Source of the DNA: Chitinophagaceae bacterium
GTDB taxonomy: Bacteria; Bacteroidota; Bacteroidia; Chitinophagales; Chitinophagaceae
Reading direction: 5' to 3'
DNA length: 53,297 nucleotides
Assembly (NCBI GenBank): GCA_016787065.1
Contig: JAEUVD010000017.1
Span: 1-53,297, forward strand
Numbering within the stretch: position 1 is the stretch's first letter; the number at the start of each line of letters is the position of its first letter. The notes under the pieces were generated by a model that was not told the origin of the DNA, searched no databases, and saw only the letters and a list, made by a program, of their open reading frames with translations. A program made the translations under genes and the position numbers. Of this stretch, positions 25,652 to 34,158 are shown piece after piece.

Positions 25652-26729
25652 TGTTCACATTATTTATATAGGAAGTTTCGATTGGAATATTCACCGCAAA
25701 GGTAAGTCCACCATATTCATTTTTAACCACCGTTATCTTTCCTCCTAATGCGTCCAAAAAACCTTTTACAATGGATAAACCGAGACCGGTTCCTCCTTTA
25801 ACTGCATTGGAACCTCGAAAGAATTTTTCAAATAATAATTGCAATTCATGCTCCGGAACACCTTGTCCGTGGTCTATTATATAAATGCACCAAGTGTTAT
25901 CCTGTATAATAGAATCCTGAATTTCAACCTTACATGAATTATTGTTATGTTGAAAAGCGTTCTCTACTAAATTTTTTAGAATCTCACTTACAAACCCGGC
26001 ATCTGTTTTAAGAAGTGGATTGCGGTTATTTTCTACATGAAAGATTTCAACCGAACGGGAGTTTTTAATAGATTGAATTACGGTTGAAATAAGTTCATTT
26101 GGATGCACCCAATCGAGTTTGGGTTTCAAAATGCCATGTTCAATACGATTCATGTTCAATAAATTGGAAACTTGGTCGTTTAAACGATTTCCAGCGATGG
26201 CTATTTGTTCTGTGAGTGTTCTTTTTTGAATATCATTTAGGAATTGCTGATTGAAAAGCAAGTTGTCGGTTGAAGCGAGTATAGTTGCCAAGGGTGTTTT
26301 TAATTCATGACTTAATGAATTGAACACATTGGAATAAAGTTCTAATTCGCGTTCCTTTTCAGCGCGCATTCGTGCTTGTTTTTGTTCAATCTTAATTTTA
26401 TAACTCAATACACTGTGTAGTACGGCCACAATCAAAAAAATGAATAATAATAATACATCATTTGGATTGGAAATATGAAATGTATTGTACGGAACCATGA
26501 AGAAAAAATTGATAATAAAAGCTGAAAGCACACAAGTAATTAGTACCGGAAAAATAGGTTGCACGATAGCTATAATTCCTACAAAACTCAACATGGCAAT
26601 AATGATAAAATGATAATCTATATCGTCTCTAAACAATAATCCGATGAGCGTTAACGCGGCTAGCCCAAGTAAAATGAAAAAAAAGTGTACGAGATTAAAT
26701 TTACTTTTCTTTTCATCCTGAAATTTCAT
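25644..26729 (-). CDS. Short KdpD-like sensor histidine kinase (DUF4118 plus kinase core)
   Basis: The product has 361 residues. Four membrane segments (about 13-33, 41-58, 60-80, 91-108) match the DUF4118 membrane domain of KdpD. HisKA follows with NSLSHELKTPLATI (H141), then the ATPase domain with an N-box (KNLVENAFQHN), G1 (DHGQGVPEHE) and G2 (KGGTGLGLSIVKGFL). The large N-terminal cytosolic KdpD and Usp domains of classical KdpD, about 400 residues, are absent, as is the GAF region. It forms a pair with the regulator at 24974 (8-nt overlap). The signal must be sensed by the membrane part alone. Confidence 0.87.
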   Translation of the reverse strand: MKFQDEKKSKFNLVHFFFILLGLAALTLIGLLFRDDIDYHFIIIAMLSFVGIIAIVQPIFPVLITCVLSAFIINFFFMVPYNTFHISNPNDVLLLFIFLIVAVLHSVLSYKIKIEQKQARMRAEKERELELYSNVFNSLSHELKTPLATILASTDNLLFNQQFLNDIQKRTLTEQIAIAGNRLNDQVSNLLNMNRIEHGILKPKLDWVHPNELISTVIQSIKNSRSVEIFHVENNRNPLLKTDAGFVSEILKNLVENAFQHNNNSCKVEIQDSIIQDNTWCIYIIDHGQGVPEHELQLLFEKFFRGSNAVKGGTGLGLSIVKGFLDALGGKITVVKNEYGGLTFAVNIPIETSYINNVNIE

Positions 26730-26788
26730 GCTTACAAAGTTAACCGCACTGCAAGGAATTTGTGGAGGTATAAAAATAATTTTTCCGG

Positions 26789-26796
26789 TATCTTTG
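26789..26796 (+). promoter_or_regulatory. -7 promoter box
   Basis: TATCTTTG is a perfect TAnnTTTG, ending 20 nt before the ATG at 26817. Confidence 0.6.
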
Positions 26797-26816
26797 AAGC
26801 GAAAATTCGAGTCATC

Positions 26817-27245
26817 ATGAAATTGTTTAACCTACTCTTACTGGTAGTGGTATGTGTTATGTCTACTGCCGCACAACAGCTAAAGATACCAGAAACCGTG
26901 TTAAAGTCGCAACGACAGAAATATCCATTAAATAAGGTACTTCTATGGCAACAGGAATCCGATCTATATGTAGCGCAAATGGAAATCATTGAAGTGAGCT
27001 ACTGGAGCTCGTATAAAGAAGACGGTTCTTGGGTTTCAACAGAATCTATTATCGAAACATCTGAATTGCCACAGGAAATAAGTTCCTTTCTATCTACCAA
27101 TTTTTCGGACCAAAAAATTACCCAAGCATCTAAAATTAATTATGCCGATGGTTCGATGAAATTCAAAACGGTATTGAATTCTACAAGTTTAATGTTTGAT
27201 GCGATGGGCCGATTTTTAGGTCGGGGAAATGTTCTACCGAAATAA
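26817..27245 (+). CDS. Small periplasmic PepSY-like protein
   Basis: The ATG at 26817 gives 142 residues with a signal peptide (1-19, ending STAA); the frame from 26685 would overlap the divergent kinase gene. The mature protein follows the PepSY-like pattern of small Bacteroidota proteins: IPETVLKSQRQKYP, then two-strand units and LPQEISSFLSTNF. Such proteins are thought to bind or inhibit periplasmic partners; no partner is visible here. It is convergent with, and directly abuts, the DUF805 gene. Confidence 0.7.
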   Translation: MKLFNLLLLVVVCVMSTAAQQLKIPETVLKSQRQKYPLNKVLLWQQESDLYVAQMEIIEVSYWSSYKEDGSWVSTESIIETSELPQEISSFLSTNFSDQKITQASKINYADGSMKFKTVLNSTSLMFDAMGRFLGRGNVLPK

Positions 27246-27638
27246 TTATTCGGTATTATTTTCCGGATGAAGTTCTTCTGCGAAATCGTTTAAAAGACTT
27301 TCATTACCAATATCTTTCGGATTTGGACCATATTCATTCGGGCCATGTTCGCTATCACCGAATAGTAACATTATACCATAGAACGGAATAAGTTGCCACC
27401 AACCAGAGTTCCCTCTGTCGTGACAGCGTTTAGCATTTTGCGCAATAATGAACCAAAATAGGGGTATAAACACAAGGAGTGCAATTATTGAAAGTAAGGC
27501 AGAAGGACCTTCGATCGAATCTTGGTTGAACGCTGTTACAAAAATGAATGCATAATATATTACCGTATAAATAATTACACTGATGCCATATTCCAACCTT
27601 CGGATACGACCGTTAAAAGAGAATGGGTTTTTAAACAT
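27246..27638 (-). CDS. DUF805 family inner-membrane protein
   Basis: The product has 130 residues and 3-4 membrane segments. The N-terminus NPFSFNGRIRRLEY and the central AKRCHDRGNSGWW are the diagnostic DUF805 motifs, as is the glycine- and asparagine-rich end (GPNEYGPNP). Its biochemical role is not known. A perfect -7 box (TATATTTG, 27655-27662) lies 16 nt before the ATG. Confidence 0.9.
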   Translation of the reverse strand: MFKNPFSFNGRIRRLEYGISVIIYTVIYYAFIFVTAFNQDSIEGPSALLSIIALLVFIPLFWFIIAQNAKRCHDRGNSGWWQLIPFYGIMLLFGDSEHGPNEYGPNPKDIGNESLLNDFAEELHPENNTE

Positions 27639-27654
27639 ATGAATAGGTTTGATT

Positions 27655-27662
27655 CAAATATA
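27655..27662 (-). promoter_or_regulatory. -7 promoter box of the DUF805 gene
   Basis: TATATTTG on the minus strand is a perfect TAnnTTTG, 16 nt upstream of the ATG at 27638. Confidence 0.6.
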
Positions 27663-27716
27663 ATCCAGAAAACATAATGTGTAAGTTTATTTTCTAGAGA
27701 ATAGATTCTTGTAGTG

Positions 27717-27747
27717 TATAAAAAAAGAGGTCATTCCAGACCTCTTT
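27717..27747 (-). terminator. Rho-independent terminator of the aldolase gene
   Basis: A 9-bp stem AAAGAGGTC / GACCTCTTT (27724-27732 and 27739-27747) with a 6-nt loop is followed on the minus strand by a T-run. It lies 21 nt past the aldolase stop. Confidence 0.85.
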
Positions 27748-27768
27748 GTATTTCTTTCAGTACGTTTA

Positions 27769-28827
27769 TTAAGCGAGTGAGATGCTCTTATCAAGATAAA
27801 CATCTTGAATCGTATTCAATAATTCAACGCCTTCTTTCATTGGTTTTTGGAAAGCTTTTCGTCCGGAAATTAATCCCATACCACCTGCACGTTTATTAAC
27901 TACTGCTGTCATTACTGCTTCTGCTAAATCGGTAGCACCTTTACTTTCACCACCGGAGTTAATCAAACCAACTCGTCCCATATAGCAATTAGCTACTTGG
28001 TAACGGGTTAGATCTATAGGATGGTCAGTTGTTAGTTTATCGTACACCAATTTATGTGTTTTACCAAAATTAAGGGCGGTATAACCACCGTTATTCGTTG
28101 GTAATTTTTGTTTGATAATATCGGCTTGAATAGTAACGCCGATGTGATTCGCTTGAGCCGTTAAATCAGAAGCTGCATGATAGTCTACACCATCTTTTTT
28201 GAAACCACTATTACGTAAATAACACCACAAAACAGTTGCCATGCCAAGCTCATGCGCATATTCGAAAGCCTTTGCTACCTCCTGAATTTGACGCGTACTT
28301 TCTTCGCTACCAAAATAAATAGTGGCTCCTACCGCAACAGCACCCATATTCCATGCATCACGAATACTACCAAACATAATCTGATCAAATCCATTAGGGT
28401 ATTTAATAAATTCGTTATGATTTATTTTTACGATGAAAGGAATTTTGTGTGCATATTTTCGGGCGCAAGCACCGAGTACACCATAGGTAGAAGCTACGGC
28501 ATTACAACCACCTTCCAACGCTAATTTTACAATATTTTCCGGATCGAAATAAATAGGATTTGGTGCGAAAGAAGCACCAGCACTATGTTCGATACCTTGA
28601 TCAACCGGCAGTATTGAAACATATCCGGTATTTTTTAAACGTCCGTTTCCAAGTAAAGCCTGAATACTCCGAAGCGTTTGAGGATTTCTATTGCTGTTTA
28701 TCCAAACTTCATCTACGGTTTTCTTAGAAGGCGCATATAAATCATTTTTTGAAATGGTTTTACACTCGTGCTCAAGATAATAAGCGGCATCTTTTCCTAA
28801 AAGTTCTATGATGTTGTTATTTGCCAT
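27769..28827 (-). CDS. fbaB: Class I fructose-bisphosphate aldolase (FbaB/DhnA type)
   Basis: The enzyme interconverts fructose-1,6-bisphosphate with DHAP and glyceraldehyde-3-phosphate through a lysine Schiff base. The 352 residues match the archaeal/DhnA branch of class I aldolases, with [14 protein letters not shown] (71-84), [21 protein letters not shown] and a C-terminal GLISGRKAF phosphate-binding segment. No zinc-binding class II motifs are present. It is a single gene with its own -7 box (28857-28864) and terminator. Confidence 0.92.
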   Translation of the reverse strand: MANNNIIELLGKDAAYYLEHECKTISKNDLYAPSKKTVDEVWINSNRNPQTLRSIQALLGNGRLKNTGYVSILPVDQGIEHSAGASFAPNPIYFDPENIVKLALEGGCNAVASTYGVLGACARKYAHKIPFIVKINHNEFIKYPNGFDQIMFGSIRDAWNMGAVAVGATIYFGSEESTRQIQEVAKAFEYAHELGMATVLWCYLRNSGFKKDGVDYHAASDLTAQANHIGVTIQADIIKQKLPTNNGGYTALNFGKTHKLVYDKLTTDHPIDLTRYQVANCYMGRVGLINSGGESKGATDLAEAVMTAVVNKRAGGMGLISGRKAFQKPMKEGVELLNTIQDVYLDKSISLA

Positions 28828-28856
28828 TTTTTATGGTTTTGGTTTAAAAATGGGTG

Positions 28857-28864
28857 CAAATATA
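28857..28864 (-). promoter_or_regulatory. -7 promoter box of the aldolase gene
   Basis: TATATTTG on the minus strand, a perfect TAnnTTTG, 29 nt upstream of the ATG at 28827. Confidence 0.65.
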
Positions 28865-29080
28865 GGGATTTGAACGTTAAACTAAGGGTTTGGAGGATAT
28901 TATGGAGCTATTCAAGCTTTTAAATGGAATTTTTATTGCGAATGGTGCAATTTTTCAATTTAATCTGCGTTAGTACGTCATCGTGTCAAAAATGTATTTT
29001 GCCATCAAACCGAGATTAGAACTTTTCTTAGGAAATACTTTTTATTATACTCAAAACAGCAACTTTTATACAATTAATTT

Positions 29081-29446
29081 TTGATGATGCATTTACTGCG
29101 AATTTTAATCCATCATATTGAGTTCGTAATGATAGTCTTATTTCTGTTAGCTGCATACGAACAACCTATAACTTTTAATCCGTTGTATGTAATTTTAGCC
29201 TTGGTATTTCTTATTCAATATATTACTCATAACCGCTATGTTGGATTAATTTTAGGAAGTGGAATTTTAATTTTAGCCACCTTTTTCTTTTTGGCATTTC
29301 TCTCAGAATTCCATGAGTTTCCATCTATAAATAATGAATCATTAAAATTTCTGATCGGTGGTATGTTGATCTGGTTAATTATCGTGTTCGTGGGTGTAGC
29401 AATGATTTACAAGTATTATAAAATTAAAAAAACACCCGCCTATTAG
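29081..29446 (+). CDS. Small four-helix membrane protein, function unknown
   Basis: The product has 121 residues with four hydrophobic segments (about 10-25, 33-48, 53-73, 86-110) and a basic C-terminal tail (YKYYKIKKT). Such a pattern fits a small inner-membrane protein. No family motif was recognised. The ATG at 29081 follows directly on ATTTTTG; an ATG one codon later is equally possible. A lipoprotein gene follows 43 nt downstream. Confidence 0.6.
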   Translation: MMMHLLRILIHHIEFVMIVLFLLAAYEQPITFNPLYVILALVFLIQYITHNRYVGLILGSGILILATFFFLAFLSEFHEFPSINNESLKFLIGGMLIWLIIVFVGVAMIYKYYKIKKTPAY

Positions 29447-29489
29447 ATTATACAGTACTTTTTCAAATCATCAATTAAAAAAAGAATCT

Positions 29490-29918
29490 ATGATCTATCT
29501 TAAAAAACAATTTTCATTGAGTTTAATATGCCTGTTATTGGTATTTATGTCATGCCAAGAAAACAAGCATACGCATGACGCATTATCGCTATCTAAATTT
29601 TTACCTCTTTCTAAAGATTCTTCAAAGAAACTAGTAGAAGAGCTGAAACTCGTAGATACATCGAAGGTTGAATTTGCAATTGAAGGCTATGAAGAGATTG
29701 ATGGTAAGAGATACTTGATCACCAATATTGAAGAAGAACCGTTGTCGTTAAATTTACCCTTGCTTATTCCCGATTCCGCGAAGGGATTAGAAATGGTTGT
29801 AGCTAAAAAAGCTATCTCGTATCGAGGTGCAATCTTAAAAAAACTAAAGTATAAGATAGAAGAAACCCCAAATCATATTGAATTTGTTTTTCAAAGTGTG
29901 GAAACTATTTTAGACTAA
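29490..29918 (+). CDS. Putative lipoprotein, function unknown
   Basis: The product has 142 residues with a lipoprotein signal and lipobox VFMSC (Cys22), so it is predicted to be membrane-anchored. The mature part is hydrophilic and mixed alpha/beta; no known domain was recognised. It may be cotranscribed with the small membrane protein upstream. Confidence 0.65.
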   Translation: MIYLKKQFSLSLICLLLVFMSCQENKHTHDALSLSKFLPLSKDSSKKLVEELKLVDTSKVEFAIEGYEEIDGKRYLITNIEEEPLSLNLPLLIPDSAKGLEMVVAKKAISYRGAILKKLKYKIEETPNHIEFVFQSVETILD

Positions 29919-30066
29919 TATTAGTTACTTGATGTCTGAAAGCAATCAGTCGTATCACGCGAACTGTGATTGAACGTAAAAATGTTCATTGATAATCATA
30001 CGCGTAAGTAAATACTCTAAAATTTGTAAAAAATATTTATTTACCTTTCCACATAAACTTAATTTC

Positions 30067-30786
30067 ATGCCAACCAAAAAGAAAAGTACTAGCGTTACTA
30101 ACAGCAAATCAAAAAATACTCTTCTTAAGAATGCTGATAAGAAAACCCCTAAAAAAGAACTCTCAAAAACAACACAACCGGAAGTATCTAAACCCAAATC
30201 AGCTACAAAAAAAGTAACAGCGGTCAAATCCACATCGATTGCCAAAAAGCTTAAAAAAGAACCTGAAGTAGTTAGCGACGATACGATTGATATTGAGGCG
30301 TTCAATTTGGAACATGGTTATGTTTCAACTGCAAAAACCCGTGATGTTCAAGCAGAAGCGGTTGTAACCTGTCCACAAGGTAAACAGCCTAAAGTAATTC
30401 GAGATAATTGTAAGTTAGCACCTCCGCAAGATAAAAATCAATATATCGTTTTATTGCATGTAAAACTAAGTACACAGCAGTTAACAGTAACTTGGAAAGA
30501 TGGTAAAAAAGACGTTTGGCTTTGTTCTCCTAATCCATCCTTAACACCACGATTAAAAGATGTAGTTGGATTTAAATGTGGCGCAAAACACACGAATTAC
30601 AAACGCGATGGCATGGCTTGGTTTACTGCGTTGAAGAGCAAAGGCATGGCTTATGGTTTTCACAACTCTCAGCCGGTAGGTATCGGTATTAAATCGCATG
30701 GCTGTATTCGAGTGCGATGCGAGCACGCTAAAATCATTAATCAAAATTCATGGTCGGGAGTAACAAAAATTGAAATCGTACGATAG
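30067..30786 (+). CDS. L,D-transpeptidase (YkuD) domain protein with lysine-rich, histone-like N-terminus
   Basis: The ATG at 30067 gives 239 residues. Residues 1-65 are very rich in Lys, Thr and Ser, like bacterial histone H1-type tails, and contain no signal peptide or membrane segment. Starting further upstream (29989) does not create one. Residues about 125-239 are a YkuD domain with the catalytic signature: H199 (YGFHNSQP) and KSHGCIRVRC (S210, H211, C213, R215). L,D-transpeptidases crosslink peptidoglycan or attach proteins to it in the periplasm, so the missing export signal is odd. Either export is unusual, or the domain has been reused in the cytoplasm. A -7-like box TACCTTTC lies at 30042-30049. 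Confidence 0.82.
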   Translation: MPTKKKSTSVTNSKSKNTLLKNADKKTPKKELSKTTQPEVSKPKSATKKVTAVKSTSIAKKLKKEPEVVSDDTIDIEAFNLEHGYVSTAKTRDVQAEAVVTCPQGKQPKVIRDNCKLAPPQDKNQYIVLLHVKLSTQQLTVTWKDGKKDVWLCSPNPSLTPRLKDVVGFKCGAKHTNYKRDGMAWFTALKSKGMAYGFHNSQPVGIGIKSHGCIRVRCEHAKIINQNSWSGVTKIEIVR

Positions 30787-30793
30787 CTTGTAA

Positions 30794-31285
30794 CTACGAT
30801 TTCATGTTGATATACTGCAATGGTATTTTAAAATCGGAGGTTCTACACAGTTGAATAACCTCTTGAAGATCGTCGATTTTTTTGGCGGTAACCCGAATGA
30901 TATCATCCATAATTGCAGCTTGTACTTTCAAGCCACTATCCTTAATGGCTTTTACTATTTTTTTGGCATCCTCTTGAGCCAAACCATTTTTCACCGGAAT
31001 ATCTTTCTTCACAATTTTACCGGAAGGAAGCACTTCCTTCGATAAATCAAAACTATTAGCATCTAAACCTTGTCGCATACTTCTACTAATCAGTACATCC
31101 ACTAACTGCTCCATTTTCATATCACTATCGGATTCTAAACTAATTTTGAACGTTTTCTTATCGAGATCTATTACGATATGCGACCCTTTAAAATCATATC
31201 GGTTTGTGATTTCTTTTTTTGTGGTGTTAACAGCGTTATCCAGTGTTTGAAGGTCCACTTTACTACTTATATCAAAAGATGGCAT
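30794..31285 (-). CDS. yajQ: YajQ family nucleotide-binding protein
   Basis: The 163-residue protein is full length. MPSFDISSKVD, the NRYDFKGS motif and the C-terminal FKIPLQYINMKS are diagnostic. YajQ proteins have two RRM-like halves; some bind cyclic di-GMP, others have been linked to RNA or nucleotides. Cytoplasmic. A -7-like box TATCTTCG (31305-31312, minus strand) lies 19 nt upstream of the ATG. It is convergent with the transpeptidase gene. Confidence 0.95.
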   Translation of the reverse strand: MPSFDISSKVDLQTLDNAVNTTKKEITNRYDFKGSHIVIDLDKKTFKISLESDSDMKMEQLVDVLISRSMRQGLDANSFDLSKEVLPSGKIVKKDIPVKNGLAQEDAKKIVKAIKDSGLKVQAAIMDDIIRVTAKKIDDLQEVIQLCRTSDFKIPLQYINMKS

Positions 31286-31592
31286 GAGCGTTTGAATTAG
31301 AAAGCGAAGATAGAACTTCTCATTAGAAACATGGAAGGAATTAGTTCAAACTATTTCTGAATGCGTATTAAAAAATATAGAGATTGTTCTTAACTTAAAG
31401 TTTCTACGAATCCGAAATTACATCGAGGCGAATAGGCAAATGGAAGGCAGATTTTTTAAAGTTCAAGAAGGGCAACGTGTTTATTAAAGAAAGAAAACGT
31501 GTAGTCTTTAAAAGCTTCGTTTAAAAATTTGATCCGAAAATTAATAGTAATAGACAGTTAAGAGTGATTATTTTCGCCTAAATAAGATTTCT
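31286..31592. other. 307-bp divergent intergenic region
   Basis: Apart from -7-like boxes for the genes at each side (TATCTTCG at 31305-31312 on the minus strand, TATTTTCG at 31568-31575 on the plus strand), no ORF, repeat, hairpin or RNA gene was seen. Confidence 0.5.
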
Positions 31593-32900
31593 ATGAAACA
31601 GTTTTTGTTTTTCATGTTGTGCTTTTTGCCCGGGTATTTATCTGCTCAAAGCTATACGTCCTATTTTACTGGAAATACTGCTGATACTATAACCAATCCA
31701 AAGGGTGGAATCTGCTTAATGGGTGGCGCTACCGAAGACGATAACGCTATGAAATGGTTTTTACAACAAGCCAATGGTGGCGATATTTTGGTGTTGCGCA
31801 CATCAGGAAGTAATGGTTACAACGCCTATTTATATTCTCAATTGGGCATTCCGGTTCATTCTGTTGAAACGATAGTTTGTAATAATGCTACAGCTAGTTC
31901 AGATGCCTATGTATTGCAGAAAATTCAACAAGCGGAAGGGATATGGTTTGCCGGTGGCGATCAATGGACTTATGTTTCGTACTGGAGAAATACCGCTGTT
32001 GATAGTCTGATAAATCTAGGAATTCAACAACGCAACATTGTAGTTGGAGGCACCAGTGCCGGCATGGCTATTCAAGGAAAATATTATTTTTCCGCTCAGA
32101 ACGGAACAGTAACATCAACCGCAGCGTTGGCTAATCCGTATAATTCATTGGTAACTGTGGATTCGACTACATTTATCAAAAATAATTTTCTCACTGAAAC
32201 GATTACCGATACGCATTTCGATAACCCTGATCGTAAAGGACGTTTATTAACTTTTATGGCTAGAATGTGGATGGATTACGGAGTTGAGGGGAGGGCTATA
32301 GCCTGTGATGAGTACACCGCAGTTTGTGTGGATACCAATGGACTAGCCAGGGTATATGGCGACTTTCCGGCGAATGATGATAATGCGTATTTCATTCAAA
32401 CGAATTGTGAATTGGTGAATGGAACACCGGAAATTTGTACTTCCGGATTACCCTTAACTTGGAATCATTCCGGTGCTGCGGTAAAAGTTTATCGTGTAAA
32501 AGGAACCGCCACTGGATCGAATACATTTCAGCTAAATAATTGGCTCGTTGGTAGTGGTGGTTCATGGTTGCAATGGAGTGCAAATACAGGAAACTTTGTT
32601 GAAACAACCTCGTCCAGTATTAATTGCTCACCCTTGGCAATGACTGCACCCGCTGTAGAAACCAGAATTAAGATATATCCGAATCCTGCTTCGCAACAAG
32701 TAGCCATTGATTTTTTGGAACAGAAGCATGTTGTTGAAATAAATTTATTGGACGGTACCGGAAGAACCATTCAATCATTAAAACAACAAGACGTTCAAAA
32801 AGTTGTTTTGAATACCTCTCAGATAATACCAGGTATTTATTTTATCAAAGTTCGAATTGGGATGGAGAGGGTGCATTATCAGAAACTAGAAATTAATTAG
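31593..32900 (+). CDS. Secreted cyanophycinase-like serine peptidase (S51) with T9SS sorting domain
   Basis: The product has 435 residues and a signal peptide (1-18, ending LSA). The S51-type catalytic domain (about 35-300) has GGDQ (121-124) and the nucleophile elbow VGGTSAGMAI with S155; THFDNPDRKGRL supplies a conserved His region. The C-terminal ~75 residues form a T9SS type A domain (IYPNPASQQ and the final GIYFIKV strand). Cyanophycinases cut the Asp-Arg polymer cyanophycin, and related members cut dipeptides with acidic residues. Export by T9SS points to an extracellular polymer or peptide substrate. The exact substrate is unknown. Confidence 0.88.
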   Translation: MKQFLFFMLCFLPGYLSAQSYTSYFTGNTADTITNPKGGICLMGGATEDDNAMKWFLQQANGGDILVLRTSGSNGYNAYLYSQLGIPVHSVETIVCNNATASSDAYVLQKIQQAEGIWFAGGDQWTYVSYWRNTAVDSLINLGIQQRNIVVGGTSAGMAIQGKYYFSAQNGTVTSTAALANPYNSLVTVDSTTFIKNNFLTETITDTHFDNPDRKGRLLTFMARMWMDYGVEGRAIACDEYTAVCVDTNGLARVYGDFPANDDNAYFIQTNCELVNGTPEICTSGLPLTWNHSGAAVKVYRVKGTATGSNTFQLNNWLVGSGGSWLQWSANTGNFVETTSSSINCSPLAMTAPAVETRIKIYPNPASQQVAIDFLEQKHVVEINLLDGTGRTIQSLKQQDVQKVVLNTSQIIPGIYFIKVRIGMERVHYQKLEIN

Positions 32901-32939
32901 TCTTTTGTTCTTTGGTGTCATTGGTCTGGTTAATTGAGC

Positions 32940-32960
32940 CCGTTGTTTTAGTAACGGTTT
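32940..32960 (+). terminator. Possible weak terminator
   Basis: A 5-bp stem CCGTT / AACGG (32940-32944, 32953-32957) with an 8-nt loop is followed by TTT, 39 nt past the stop of the cyanophycinase-like gene. Confidence 0.35.
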
Positions 32961-33063
32961 AATTCATTTCAACCCCGTTTCATTTTAAAAGATAGTCGTT
33001 TTAGTCGGAATAAATTGACACCTTTTTTGAAAGTGATGAATTTCGTTTTCAAATTAATAAACA

Positions 33064-34134
33064 ATGCAAACTCAAACTACTACCATTTTCGAATCCTTAC
33101 AAGAAATCATGAGCCAAGTTGAAACATCAAATCAACACAACTTGCAAGCAGACATTCAAGCATTCAGTGAATATTGTCACTTAGGTATCGATGATGATTC
33201 TGAAAAATTATTATCAACCATTTATTTGAATGCCCTGAGAACCAAACTTCACTCAACCGGTCTTCATGAGAATCATTATGAAAAAAAATTTGAAGTTTCA
33301 CAAATTGAATTATTCGATATTCTCATTCATAAATTTCCTTATGTTAAGTACGGACAGAAAATCGTAAATCAGTCTATACTCGAATGTATGAATCACAAGG
33401 AAGTTGTAACCCTTGTAGATATTGGATGTGGTTTGGGAACTCAAATGGTTCATATAATTCAGCAAGCTGCTCAACTGACCTCTTTACAAAAACTGGTTAT
33501 AATTGGTATAGAGCCTTTCCCTGAAGCACTTAAACAGGCTGAAGAACAAATCAAAATTGCCGGATGCGATAAACATTTTTCTGTAGAATTCAAACCGATT
33601 ATTGAAAAGGCTGAATATGTTGATTATAATTCCATGATGAATTTAGAGGGCTTTATCATCGTAAATGCCTCCTTGGCTCTTCATCATATTCAAACATGGG
33701 AGCAACGACGAATTACACTTCAAGGTATAAAACAATTACTAGCACATGCATTCTTTTTAACAGAACCTAATTCCGATCATACTACTTCCAATTTTATGAA
33801 ACGATTTCAAAATAGCTATAATCATTTTTTGAGTCTGTTTAAAGTGATTGATCTACTGGATATTGAAACACGGTACAAGCAAGCACTCAAATTATTTTTT
33901 GGAAGAGAAATTGAAGACATCATTGGAAAGCCAGAGGTAGATCGATTTGAAAAACATGCATTAGCATCGGATTGGTTAACCTTGCTTCGCGAAGTTGGAT
34001 TTACGGTTAATACCTCTTTTTTTAAGGACCAATTTCTTGCTGATCCCGGTGTTTCCATTGCGTTGCACCCTGAAGGTTATATTGGATTTACCTTCGAACA
34101 AGAAACTGCTCTTGCCATAATGTTGTGTAATTAA
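33064..34134 (+). CDS. Bacterial GRAS-domain protein (Rossmann methyltransferase-like)
   Basis: The product has 356 residues without a signal peptide. Several GRAS-family landmarks, known mainly from plant regulators such as DELLA and SCARECROW, are visible in order. FPYVKYGQKIVNQSILECM (91-109) corresponds to the plant PYLKFxxFTANQAILEA segment. LVDIGCGLGTQMVHII (117-132) corresponds to VHIID. Then come GIEPFPEAL, NASLALHHI (201-209), EPNSDHTTSNFMKRF, FFGREIEDIIG (278-288) and a SAW-like W304-LTLLREVGF. The intact DIGCGLGT loop suggests real SAM binding, so it may be a small-molecule methyltransferase. The aminotransferase gene follows after 24 nt and is probably cotranscribed. Confidence 0.82.
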   Translation: MQTQTTTIFESLQEIMSQVETSNQHNLQADIQAFSEYCHLGIDDDSEKLLSTIYLNALRTKLHSTGLHENHYEKKFEVSQIELFDILIHKFPYVKYGQKIVNQSILECMNHKEVVTLVDIGCGLGTQMVHIIQQAAQLTSLQKLVIIGIEPFPEALKQAEEQIKIAGCDKHFSVEFKPIIEKAEYVDYNSMMNLEGFIIVNASLALHHIQTWEQRRITLQGIKQLLAHAFFLTEPNSDHTTSNFMKRFQNSYNHFLSLFKVIDLLDIETRYKQALKLFFGREIEDIIGKPEVDRFEKHALASDWLTLLREVGFTVNTSFFKDQFLADPGVSIALHPEGYIGFTFEQETALAIMLCN

Positions 34135-34158
34135 AATTATTCAAACGCTATTCTCACC

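Noticed and set aside
29955..30305. Minus-strand ORF of 116 codons opposite the transpeptidase gene
   Set aside because: It is the antisense of the lysine-rich tail, and its hydrophobic composition is a by-product of that.
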